Shown here piece after piece: positions 29,383 through 37,276 of a DNA stretch of 64,000 nt. This DNA comes from Aliivibrio fischeri (GTDB lineage Bacteria > Pseudomonadota > Gammaproteobacteria > Enterobacterales > Vibrionaceae): assembly GCA_038993745.2 (NCBI GenBank), contig CP160630.1:930001-994000 (forward strand), in the 5' to 3' direction. Within the stretch, counting starts at the first letter, position 1. The number at the start of each line of letters is the position of its first letter. The translations under genes were made by a program, and so were the position numbers. The notes below the pieces were generated by a model, which had not been told where the DNA came from, made no database searches, and saw only the letters and a program-made list of their open reading frames with translations.

Positions 29383-30285
29383 TTATTGTGCAAATAAACT
29401 CACAGTCATCATATCTTGGTAAATTCCAGCCATTGCATTGGGTGATGCTTGATTTTCAATGTGAATTCGTAACACCTCTCCCTTACCTTTAGAAAAAGAG
29501 CGTACTTCATATTCTATCGGTGCACTTAATTTACGCTTCTGCCCATTAACCGTTACAAAATAAGGTATCCTTTTATTAGATGAATCTAAATTCACTAAAT
29601 CTCCCCTATTTTCAGAAATCAACTTTACACGCACATTCGTGTTACTTTGAACCATGAAATCAATGGTCCTGTGATTACTTTTTGTTAAGTTACCCATATC
29701 TAATCGGATCGTACTCCCTGAATAACTTAACCAACGCCCACTATAGCTATTAATTTTTGCATTAACATAAGGTTTTGCCATGTACTTAAAAGAAGCAATT
29801 CGTTCTGACTTAACGCTCATCGTATCTCTTAAATAAAACATCATTTCACTGCTATAAAGGCCGGGCAACAGTTGCTTACCTTTTGCTATATATAGCCAAA
29901 ATTTCACTCGATTTTTACCTAAAATAGGCAATTGATAATTCCCTTTGCCATTTTTTATTAACGGTTGTCTATCTGAATTAAATAAAGATGAAATTACGTC
30001 ATTCTGTGGGCCTTTGATGATTCGGTCACTACTTCGCCCTAATGGTTCTATTTCAATAGCCTTTGCACAATGTCGGAATGCATGACCTAATTCAATATAA
30101 GCAGGAAACCACAATCCACCACGATCCCTGAAAGATCGCTCAACAGGCGTAGTTGATATGACAGCCTTCCACTCACTTTGACATGACTCATCGGGTTCAC
30201 TTGCATTGACAGGAAAGCAAATTACGATGAACAACAAATAAAAAGCACTGCACAATAACCAATTTATATTATTTTTATTTATCAT
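29383..30285 (-). CDS. Probable pilus tip / adhesin subunit of the chaperone-usher locus
   Basis: A 300-residue exported protein, last gene of the pilus operon. The signal peptide ends near FPVNA. It appears to have two Ig-like fimbrial parts. The second ends with GIYQDMMTVSLF, which fits the donor-strand-accepting C-terminal strand of spore-coat-U-like and fimbrial subunits. Two cysteines (ESCQSEW, FRHCAKA) may form a disulfide in the N-terminal part. The gene overlaps the usher gene by 11 bases, and GGGGGA upstream selects the ATG at 30285. Two-domain length and last position are typical of tip adhesins. Its receptor is unknown and I cannot name a family. Confidence 0.65.
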   Translation of the reverse strand: MINKNNINWLLCSAFYLLFIVICFPVNASEPDESCQSEWKAVISTTPVERSFRDRGGLWFPAYIELGHAFRHCAKAIEIEPLGRSSDRIIKGPQNDVISSLFNSDRQPLIKNGKGNYQLPILGKNRVKFWLYIAKGKQLLPGLYSSEMMFYLRDTMSVKSERIASFKYMAKPYVNAKINSYSGRWLSYSGSTIRLDMGNLTKSNHRTIDFMVQSNTNVRVKLISENRGDLVNLDSSNKRIPYFVTVNGQKRKLSAPIEYEVRSFSKGKGEVLRIHIENQASPNAMAGIYQDMMTVSLFAQ

Positions 30286-32692
30286 TGTTACATCCCCCTT
30301 CACAGGTTACATAGATGACACCTAAATCAACTAAACTCGTTTCTTTCTTGATAACCTGAATAAGTACATCAGGCATATCCATACCATCTGGCGTCAGTGT
30401 GTATTTTCCTGGCGTTAGTCCTTGAACAAAAAAACGACCTTGTTTATTAGTAAAAAATCGAACGCTTTTATGGTCATTTTTTATTGTTCCTTGATAATAA
30501 TCCAAGGGGCTTTCATCATTAAATAACAAGACACCTTTCACTGTATAAGACGCATCTGATCCAATTTGCATAAAATGTCCAGTGGCGATTCCTGGCGTAA
30601 ATGATATTTGTCCTTCTCCCCAGTCATACCCTATCGGGGCATCAATAACGTTATAATCAACATGATTAGTTGCATAAGGTTGAGATAAAGAAAACATACC
30701 GTTAATTAATGAGGTTGCTTGTGCAGTTGCTACGCCATCTTGTGTAACGTCTAAATCAGCCCTGCTATTTGGTAATGTTGGATGTAAAGAAGCAATTACA
30801 AATGGTCCAGAAGGAACCCGACCCCACCCTATTTGATTATCAACAATACCTATTGCTGTAGAAGCCCTAATCGATGCTTGATAGCTTTCATATCCCGTAG
30901 CTTGCATTTCATGTCTTGATATTTCACTTTCAACTCGAAAACGATTTGCCGTATAACTCGCAACTGCTTTTTGATTTACTTGATAATCATCCTTTTCCGC
31001 TTCAATTCGATAACCAGCATCTCCAACTCGTTCAAGTCCTTCATTATTTAAATATATTCTTGAACGCTGACTTTCACTGTTATAAGAAACGCCCATTCGG
31101 TGGTCGTCATCTTTAGAATACCAACTCCAATCTAGCGTAAACAATATTCTAGAATCAGGTTCTGTGTAACGTTCAGACTCTTCATATTCCATCCCAACTC
31201 CAACAGCTAAGTTACGTTTTCTCCAATTCAGGAGTGTCGTAGCTGTTATTTCTTTATCTGCTATTGGATAGGTTGTGAGTCTTCCTGATAACGTTAAATC
31301 AAACTCAGAAGTGATCTGCCAAAAGTAATTACCTAAATATCGCAAATATTCATTTTCATATTCGCTTTCTAGCCACGGCTGACTAACAAATTGTTTAGAA
31401 TGTTCAATAGCAAGCCGTAAATTTGGTGATTGGCTATCACCTCTTCCAATGACACTATGCTCGTAATCCAGTGAAGTTATTTTTCCTTTATCATGCTGCT
31501 CTCCATCACTTACAGAAAAGCGCCCTGTTAAATTACCAAAATCAGAGCTAAGCGTAGCTATGCCACCAATAACTTGCCCGTCGGTTGTGTGTAATCCATT
31601 AACTCCCAAAGTTAGCCAATTTAGGACTCCATACTCAATAAATCCGGTACTTACAACCACATCACTATAATCAATACCGTCGTCGTTATAATTTAATGGT
31701 TTACCACTTGAAAAAGCATAATCAAACAACCCTTCTTCTAATAACTTGCTATTATAAAATTGTGTGAATTTAAGCGTTTCTTGTCTTCCTGATACATAAC
31801 TCACCTCAACCGTAATATCATTCGCTCCATTTCCTAGCATTAGGTTTTGCAAGTTATATCGCCCTGGCTCTAGCCTTCCGCCAGATATGCGTTCACCATT
31901 GACATAAACATCGACCTCTGCTGATTCGAGTAATACTAATTGTTGGCTACTTTCAGGACTAATATCTCTATTGGGCTGTAAATCGGCATAACGACTTTCA
32001 ATTGAAATCCCCCCCAATGCGATATTAGTAATATGCCCAGACTCACCACTACTAATATCTCCAACAGATATTCGTAAAGGCATATTAGGCTCATCATAAA
32101 AAGCTTTCCATTCACCTCGCTGAAATCGAGTTTCTTCTTGGTCGCTATAAATATAATTAGCCAAAAGAGCATTCACCCCTTTTGCTCCACCAATATTCAA
32201 TTGAGATAGCCAATCAACAGATGTTGACCATGATTCAGTACTTTTATCCCAATTCATGTCATAACGAGTATTTATGCTATTAAGCCACGCAAAATTTCCA
32301 CTTTCTGTTGGAATAAATAAAGGGTATCCGTTGGAAAGATTTATGTCTTGCTCTGCTAATAATTCAGACGACACAGTGACCAAGATAACTAAATTTTCAG
32401 GATCTAGCTCAATACCTAGACCATTTTCAGCTAATAATTTCGGTTCAATATAAGCATTTAAGGAAGTGTTTTTCTTTTCTATATTATGCCACCACTCAGG
32501 GCTTATCCTCGCTCCAAGTATGGCTTTCAAGTCTTTCTTTCCAATACCTGTTAATGTCATACCATCAACCTCAACAGGTACTTCTCCTATTTCTTTATCA
32601 CTATAAATAATCGGTAGCGTTAAATTAAATGCCGCAAAAGCAGGTACTGTTATCCATAAGGAAACACAACATAGGACAATCCATCGCCACAT
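30275..32692 (-). CDS. Fimbrial outer-membrane usher
   Basis: An 805-residue usher that assembles and exports pilin subunits through the outer membrane. After a signal peptide (ending VPAFA) comes an N-terminal chaperone-binding domain (GEVPVEVDGMTLTGIGKKDL). A long 24-strand barrel follows, interrupted by a plug-like region (DVYVNGERISGGRLEPGRYN). The C-terminal domain has RFFVQGLTPGKYTL, the typical usher ending, and the protein closes with two cysteines in CEGGCN. The plug motif VYVNG and the APIGYDWG segment support the family. It lies between the chaperone and tip genes. Clade assignment (alpha/CS1-like against archaic) needs a phylogeny. Confidence 0.88.
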   Translation of the reverse strand: MWRWIVLCCVSLWITVPAFAAFNLTLPIIYSDKEIGEVPVEVDGMTLTGIGKKDLKAILGARISPEWWHNIEKKNTSLNAYIEPKLLAENGLGIELDPENLVILVTVSSELLAEQDINLSNGYPLFIPTESGNFAWLNSINTRYDMNWDKSTESWSTSVDWLSQLNIGGAKGVNALLANYIYSDQEETRFQRGEWKAFYDEPNMPLRISVGDISSGESGHITNIALGGISIESRYADLQPNRDISPESSQQLVLLESAEVDVYVNGERISGGRLEPGRYNLQNLMLGNGANDITVEVSYVSGRQETLKFTQFYNSKLLEEGLFDYAFSSGKPLNYNDDGIDYSDVVVSTGFIEYGVLNWLTLGVNGLHTTDGQVIGGIATLSSDFGNLTGRFSVSDGEQHDKGKITSLDYEHSVIGRGDSQSPNLRLAIEHSKQFVSQPWLESEYENEYLRYLGNYFWQITSEFDLTLSGRLTTYPIADKEITATTLLNWRKRNLAVGVGMEYEESERYTEPDSRILFTLDWSWYSKDDDHRMGVSYNSESQRSRIYLNNEGLERVGDAGYRIEAEKDDYQVNQKAVASYTANRFRVESEISRHEMQATGYESYQASIRASTAIGIVDNQIGWGRVPSGPFVIASLHPTLPNSRADLDVTQDGVATAQATSLINGMFSLSQPYATNHVDYNVIDAPIGYDWGEGQISFTPGIATGHFMQIGSDASYTVKGVLLFNDESPLDYYQGTIKNDHKSVRFFTNKQGRFFVQGLTPGKYTLTPDGMDMPDVLIQVIKKETSLVDLGVIYVTCEGGCNNDK

Positions 32693-32726
32693 TATTTATC
32701 TTCTTATCATTTCATATTGACTTAAA

Positions 32727-33383
32727 TTATTGAGTCAAATCACTCACTAGCAAACTAGCACTTTGCCCTGGAACTAAATACTGAAGAGAAATAAAAGGTT
32801 CAATATCAGACCATTCCCATGTGTATTTCTTATCGTCTAAACTGACATTCCAGGTCTGTTTACTTACATCTACGACACTGCTTCCTACATTATCAATCAT
32901 CAGAACTGATTGATTATTTTCATTTGTCGATAATTGACTTTTTATTGTTTCATTAACTTTATTTGGTGACACGAAAACAAGCCCACCAATTCGGAACAAC
33001 ATTTGAATACTATCGCTACCCATTTCATCTTTTAATGGCAACTGACTTACAATAAGGCGATAAGATTCTGCAATTTCTTTTGGTGAACCAATATATTGTA
33101 CTTTTATTGTCTGTGAAGCGCCGGGAGCAATAAGTGCTTGTGGAGGGAAAACAAAGATATCTGCACTCTCAATCAAAACTTCCGATTCTTCTCCTGTTAC
33201 TTGTCTTTTTCTTACTTCAATTTCGACAGGAAGAGGTTGTAGTGAGGCATTTGTAATTTTAAAGAAACCTGAACTGTCTTTACCATGGTCACTAAAAAAA
33301 TTAACCATCGGAAAAAGCTCAAATGCACTAAGATGAAATGGAAAAATAAGAGTTAATAAAAATACATATATTTGTTTTTTCAT
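32727..33383 (-). CDS. Periplasmic pilus chaperone
   Basis: A 218-residue PapD-like chaperone. The signal peptide is MKKQIYVFLLTLIFPFHLSA. The first Ig domain shows FFKITNASLQPLPVEIEVRK and the FPPQALIAPGASQTIKVQY strand, which is the conserved edge of pilus chaperones. The second domain ends with YLVPGQSASLLVSDL. It holds pilin and tip subunits for delivery to the usher. It is separated from the pilin gene by a GC-rich hairpin and from the usher gene by 34 bases. Confidence 0.88.
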   Translation of the reverse strand: MKKQIYVFLLTLIFPFHLSAFELFPMVNFFSDHGKDSSGFFKITNASLQPLPVEIEVRKRQVTGEESEVLIESADIFVFPPQALIAPGASQTIKVQYIGSPKEIAESYRLIVSQLPLKDEMGSDSIQMLFRIGGLVFVSPNKVNETIKSQLSTNENNQSVLMIDNVGSSVVDVSKQTWNVSLDDKKYTWEWSDIEPFISLQYLVPGQSASLLVSDLTQ

Positions 33384-33394
33384 ATAAACCTCAA

Positions 33395-33416
33395 TGGGGG
33401 GATATTATACCCCCCA
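33395..33416 (-). promoter_or_regulatory. GC-rich stem-loop between pilin and chaperone genes
   Basis: TGGGGGG, eight-base AT loop, CCCCCCA. It lies in the 51-base gap after the pilin stop, with no strong T-run. This fits a stabiliser or attenuator that keeps pilin mRNA above chaperone/usher mRNA, a common arrangement in fimbrial operons. Confidence 0.65.
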
Positions 33417-33434
33417 AAACTACTCTGGTTATCA

Positions 33435-33941
33435 TTACATATGGAATAAGCTTACATACATAGAACCTGCATATTCACCATGACGCGCACCAACTTGTGG
33501 TAACGATTTAAGTTTTAAAACATGTTTAGCAGACATTGATTTATCAAGACTATTGCTAATATCAATTTCTTTATAAATACGAGTCACGTTTGTTGAGCCA
33601 TCGTTTACAACTTTTTCCCCTTTAAACTTATACTGCATAGGGATCACATCCCCATTACCATTTTTAAATTGGAAACCGTCAATAAGTAGGTTTGCTTTAC
33701 TACCATACGAGTTACACCACGCTTTAAATGCGAACTTCTTCGTATCCGATTCTTTCGCTAAATCAAACGTTATAGTTTCTAAATTTTTGTTTGCAACCAT
33801 TTCACAGCGCTTAGGAACTTCACCTTTAAATTTCACATGAAAATCTGCACGCCCTTCATCACTACCAACAACCCAATCAGATGCAGCTGCGCCTGTAGAA
33901 CATAATAAAGCTAAAACAGCTCCACCAATTAAACCTTTCAT
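33435..33941 (-). CDS. Major pilin subunit (chaperone-usher type)
   Basis: A 168-residue exported subunit. The signal peptide is MKGLIGGAVLALLCSTGAAA. Two cysteines (KRCEMV, AWCNSY) are spaced as in fimbrial Ig-fold pilins. The C-terminus GEYAGSMYVSLFHM is the alternating hydrophobic strand recognised by the chaperone. It is the first gene of the pilus operon and has a very strong ribosome site (AAGGAGAAG), as expected for the most abundant subunit. I do not recognise a named pilus; its sequence has diverged from type 1 and P pilins. Confidence 0.75.
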   Translation of the reverse strand: MKGLIGGAVLALLCSTGAAASDWVVGSDEGRADFHVKFKGEVPKRCEMVANKNLETITFDLAKESDTKKFAFKAWCNSYGSKANLLIDGFQFKNGNGDVIPMQYKFKGEKVVNDGSTNVTRIYKEIDISNSLDKSMSAKHVLKLKSLPQVGARHGEYAGSMYVSLFHM

Positions 33942-34085
33942 TAGTCTTCTCCTTTCCTTAGTTGACTATTTTTATATACATCAACTTGACTGTACCGCTA
34001 TAAATATAGAGATAAAGGAGAAATAGGATATAGGCCATATGTCTAGAGTTATCACTTAAAAGGGGGATTATTGGCCTAACTCATC
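33942..34085 (-). promoter_or_regulatory. Probable pilus operon promoter region
   Basis: This 144-base gap between the regulator and the pilin gene must hold the pilus promoter. It contains an inverted repeat AGTTGA...TCAACT (33959-33985) and a quasi-palindrome around ggatataggccatatg (34028-34043), both plausible regulator sites. No site can be assigned to the neighbouring regulator from sequence alone. Confidence 0.4.
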
Positions 34086-34750
34086 CTATACTGTTGGTGT
34101 TAGTACTTTCTTTTCATTATCAACGAGTAAAGAGAAAAGTTGCCTACGCCCATTTTTTCCAGTTTTTAATAAAATGCTCGAAACATGACATTTAATCGTA
34201 CTTGGACTGACATTCATTTGCGTCGCAATTTCCTTATTACTACTCCCTTGTAATAAATATAGAAAAACCTGCTGCTCCCTAACCGTAAGCGCATACTTTA
34301 CCGCTAATATATTAATCGAATGATTTGACTGATGACCAATATGAGTAGCTTGTTTAAGCGACAATGACATTGCCTCTCGACTAAACCATAACTGCCCAGA
34401 AATAACTGTCCTTATCGCTTTAGGCAGCATTTCTATCGTATATGCTTTATCAATTAGGCCAGAGAAGCCCAACGCAATAAAACCAGCACTACTCTCTGTA
34501 TCACACTGCTTTGCATTTACAATGACCCACTCTCCACCACGTTCGCCTGGAGAGACTAAATTTAATGATGGGTTACCCAAACTTTCTTTATCATAAATAA
34601 CGATCGTTTTCGGCCTTATATTCCACAAATTAGATAGCGATGTTAAGTGCTGGAAATTATAGCTAACAAAGATCGTAGATAACCCCCGATAAGGATATCA
34701 GCCCATTCACTATTTGTTGATACAATATATATTTCGCTGTATTTATTCAT
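34086..34750 (-). pseudogene. VpsT/CsgD-type LuxR regulator with WFSR motif, one frameshift
   Basis: A 221-residue regulator once a single C is added to the five-C run at 34683-34687; it then starts MNKYSEIYIVSTNSEWADIL at the ATG at 34750. The intact part alone could start at a TTG at 34628. The N-terminal half is a receiver-like domain. Residues about 122-125 read WFSR, matching the W(F/L/M)(T/S)R c-di-GMP-binding motif of Vibrio cholerae VpsT; CsgD has a different motif there. The C-terminal helix-turn-helix has TVREQQVFLYLLQGSSNKEI and VSPSTIKCHVSSIL. It lies directly upstream of the pilus operon on the same strand, so it probably controls pilus expression in response to c-di-GMP. Confidence 0.82.
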
Positions 34751-35151
34751 TTCAACTCATACTGTCTATAGGTTAAAAGTATTAAGATCCCTCACTGCAA
34801 TAGTTTATATATTCAGTGCAAATAACATATAACAGAGTAATAAATCACTCTAATGCAGTTATCACAGTTATTAATAAAACAGTATTTAAATCTATTTTTT
34901 GAGATGCTCTTCGAATATGTATTAATTTGTCGTACCTGCTTAAGACATACGGCTAAAGCAAACAAGGTGGGGTTTATATCTGCTTCTATTCTGTGTGGTC
35001 AAACCTGATGTTTAACTTCTGGGGTTACATCTCTTGTTCGTGTAAATCGCTATTTTAATAGTTACATTCCCAATATTATGCATATTTAATAGTTTAGAAA
35101 TAATGTAAATCCTGAGATACTTTATCCATGATTCATTAGCCAATAAAAAAT
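34751..35151. other. Intergenic region without recognised genes
   Basis: About 400 bases between the divergent VpsT-like regulator and FetB-like genes. The left part is very AT-rich and probably holds promoters. The part at about 34950-35050 is less AT-rich (ggtggggtttatatctgc, cttctggggttacatctc) and could hold a small RNA or leader. I see no open frame or clear terminator. Confidence 0.4.
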
Positions 35152-35940
35152 ATGCAAGAATCCTTAGATATCAGTTGGTCGTTAATGGGGCTGTTTAGTC
35201 TTACATTAATCATTCCGTTTTCAATTAATCGCATTTACCAATTAGATCTCGCTAAAGACATGATTATCAGTGTGGTTAGAATGATCACACAACTGGCTTT
35301 TATTGGTCTGTATCTTGAATTTGTCTTTCAATTAAATGATCCATTGTTAAATGCACTATGGATTGTATTAATGATAGCTATCGGCTCTAGCTCTATCATT
35401 TCTAAAGCCAAGCTACCAAAAAGACGCCTGCTGTTTCCCGTAGCTACTGGTTTATTTATTGGACTTTCACCATTGGTCATTTTACTTAGTTCGGTAATCA
35501 TTCAACCAACCCCACTTTATAGCGCCCAATATGTAATTCCTTTGGCTGGAATGTTATTAGGCAACAGTTTGAGTGGAAATATCGTTGCTTTGCAAAACTT
35601 ATTCACTGCATTTAAAGAACGAGAGAGTGAGTATCATGCCGCCATCGCTCTTGGCGCATCTCCACACTATGCAACCCTTCCTTTTGTTCGTGCGGCAATG
35701 CAAAAAGCCTTTGCTCCTATTATGGCATCAATGGCTACAACAGGCTTAGTTACCCTTCCTGGCATGATGACAGGTCAAATCTTAGGAGGGGTTAACCCAA
35801 TGATTGCTATAAAATATCAACTGCTTATTTTAATCGCTATTTTTGTTATGCTGACCATATCCGTCACTATCACATTACAACTAACCCTCAAGAACAATAT
35901 TTCAAAAGAAGGGAAAGTATTAGTGCATTTTCTAAATTAA
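35152..35940 (+). CDS. fetB: FetB-like ABC permease (UPF0014 family)
   Basis: A 262-residue inner-membrane protein with about seven helices, of the UPF0014/FetB family. In E. coli, FetAB is linked to iron export and oxidative stress resistance. Conserved features are RMITQLAFIGLYLEFVF, PLAGMLLGNSLSGNIVALQN, ERESEYHAAIALGASPHYAT and LPGMMTGQILGGVNPMIAIK. Its partner ATPase gene (fetA) is not adjacent on either side, which is unusual. About 35 bases separate it from the oxidoreductase gene downstream, so the two may be cotranscribed. Confidence 0.82.
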   Translation: MQESLDISWSLMGLFSLTLIIPFSINRIYQLDLAKDMIISVVRMITQLAFIGLYLEFVFQLNDPLLNALWIVLMIAIGSSSIISKAKLPKRRLLFPVATGLFIGLSPLVILLSSVIIQPTPLYSAQYVIPLAGMLLGNSLSGNIVALQNLFTAFKERESEYHAAIALGASPHYATLPFVRAAMQKAFAPIMASMATTGLVTLPGMMTGQILGGVNPMIAIKYQLLILIAIFVMLTISVTITLQLTLKNNISKEGKVLVHFLN

Positions 35941-35975
35941 CGATCCAATAAAAAGAAATAAAGGAGCCTTCTTAC

Positions 35976-37028
35976 ATGGAATACTCAACACTTGGTAGCA
36001 GTAATCTCTCAGTTTCTCGTATCTGTTTAGGTAGCATGACTTGGGGAAAGCAAAATACTCAAGAAGACGCCAATCAACAAATTGATTATGCGCTAAGCCA
36101 AGGCATCAACTTTATTGATACCGCTGAAATGTATGCGGTACCGCCATCACCTGATACCTACGGTAAAACAGAAACCATCATTGGTAATTGGCTAGCGGCA
36201 AATCCTGAACGACGTAAAGATATCATTTTAGCCTCTAAAATTGCAGGCCCGGGACTGCCTTGGGTTCGTGATGGTGGAGCAATCACAGGTGAAGCCGTTA
36301 TTGCTGCAGTTGATGCCTCACTTGCACGATTACAAACGGATTATATTGACCTCTACCAACTGCATTGGCCAAACCGTACCTCCCCACATTTTGGTAAGCA
36401 CTTTCCTAATCAATTCAAATTTAGTGATTTTGATGCGAAGAAAGAAGAAGCCGATATGCTAGAGATCTTACAAGCACTAGATACTTGTGTTAAAGCAGGA
36501 AAAATCCATCATATAGGGCTATCAGACGATACTCCGTGGGGCATCAACACCTATCTAAAATTGAGTGAAAAATACGATTTACCAAGAATGGTTTCAATTC
36601 AAAACGAATTCAGCTTATTGCACGCAAAAGACTGGCCTTATCTCATTGAAAACTGTATTCATGAAAATGTGGCTTACCTACCTTGGTCACCACTGGCTGG
36701 CGGCATGTTAAGTGGTAAATATTTAGATGGTAAAATGCCAGAAGGCAGCCGTTGGACCTTCTCACAACGTAACGGTATTTTCCGAGATACGCCTGCGGCA
36801 AATGAAGCGGTACGTGCCTATATGAATGTTGCTGAGAAACACGGTTATACACCTTGCCAATTAGCATTAGCTTGGTGTGATCAAGTAGACGGTGTCACGT
36901 CTACTATTATTGGTGCAACGTCGCTAGAGCAATTAAAAGAAGATATCGAAGCGTTCTCAAAACCATTAAGTGACGAAGCTATTTCAGATATTAATACGGT
37001 ATTTAGACAATACCCAATGCCGTTTTAA
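35976..37028 (+). CDS. Tas-like NADP(H)-dependent aldo-keto reductase
   Basis: A 350-residue TIM-barrel oxidoreductase. It starts MEYSTLGSSNLSVSRICLGS after AAAGGAGCC. The catalytic tetrad is visible: Asp and Tyr in FIDTAEMYAVPP, Lys in ILASKIAGPG, and His in YQLHWPNR. NADP-binding residues lie near IIGATSLEQLKEDIEAF. It resembles E. coli Tas throughout, including VPP and GNWLA segments. The substrate is not known. It ends in a strong terminator. Confidence 0.88.
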   Translation: MEYSTLGSSNLSVSRICLGSMTWGKQNTQEDANQQIDYALSQGINFIDTAEMYAVPPSPDTYGKTETIIGNWLAANPERRKDIILASKIAGPGLPWVRDGGAITGEAVIAAVDASLARLQTDYIDLYQLHWPNRTSPHFGKHFPNQFKFSDFDAKKEEADMLEILQALDTCVKAGKIHHIGLSDDTPWGINTYLKLSEKYDLPRMVSIQNEFSLLHAKDWPYLIENCIHENVAYLPWSPLAGGMLSGKYLDGKMPEGSRWTFSQRNGIFRDTPAANEAVRAYMNVAEKHGYTPCQLALAWCDQVDGVTSTIIGATSLEQLKEDIEAFSKPLSDEAISDINTVFRQYPMPF

Positions 37029-37056
37029 TTAATAAATTAGATGATCACTACATAGA

Positions 37057-37096
37057 AAAATGGCGCATCCTATCTTGATGCGCCATTTTATTTTTT
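37057..37096 (+). terminator. Terminator of the aldo-keto reductase gene
   Basis: AAAATGGCGCATC, seven-base loop, GATGCGCCATTTT, then a T-rich run. Confidence 0.88.
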
Positions 37097-37114
37097 AGTC
37101 CTAGGTAAAAATTT

Positions 37115-37276
37115 ATACCAATCCGGATAAGTAGTTGATCAGATAATTGCGTAGGAAAAATCGATTAAAGCAAGGCATAAATTGCAGTAACTAGTGGCTC
37201 TAATTACAAAATTTATAACGCAGCTATAATCGATTTTAACAAGCAAGAATGATCAAATATTTATGTGGATTAGTAT
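37115..37276. repeat. MITE-like palindromic intergenic element
   Basis: A 162-base element with terminal inverted repeats ATACCAATCC and GGATTAGTAT (9 of 10 paired), followed inwards by GATCA on each side. Further in are paired AAAAATCGATTA and TAATCGATTTT arms (37157-37168 and around 37228). It could fold into one long hairpin. It has no coding capacity. It lies between a terminator and the stop of the DUF748 gene, and its last base is part of that stop codon. I recall similar accaatc-ended elements dispersed in Vibrionaceae genomes, but could not search for copies. Confidence 0.6.

Noticed and set aside
34950..35050. Possible riboswitch or small RNA between the VpsT-like regulator and fetB
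   Set aside because: Somewhat richer in G/C than its surroundings, but I could not draw a convincing conserved fold or terminator.
36241..36462. 73-residue plus-strand frame in the aldo-keto reductase gene
   Set aside because: Shadow frame inside a complete enzyme gene with no independent support.
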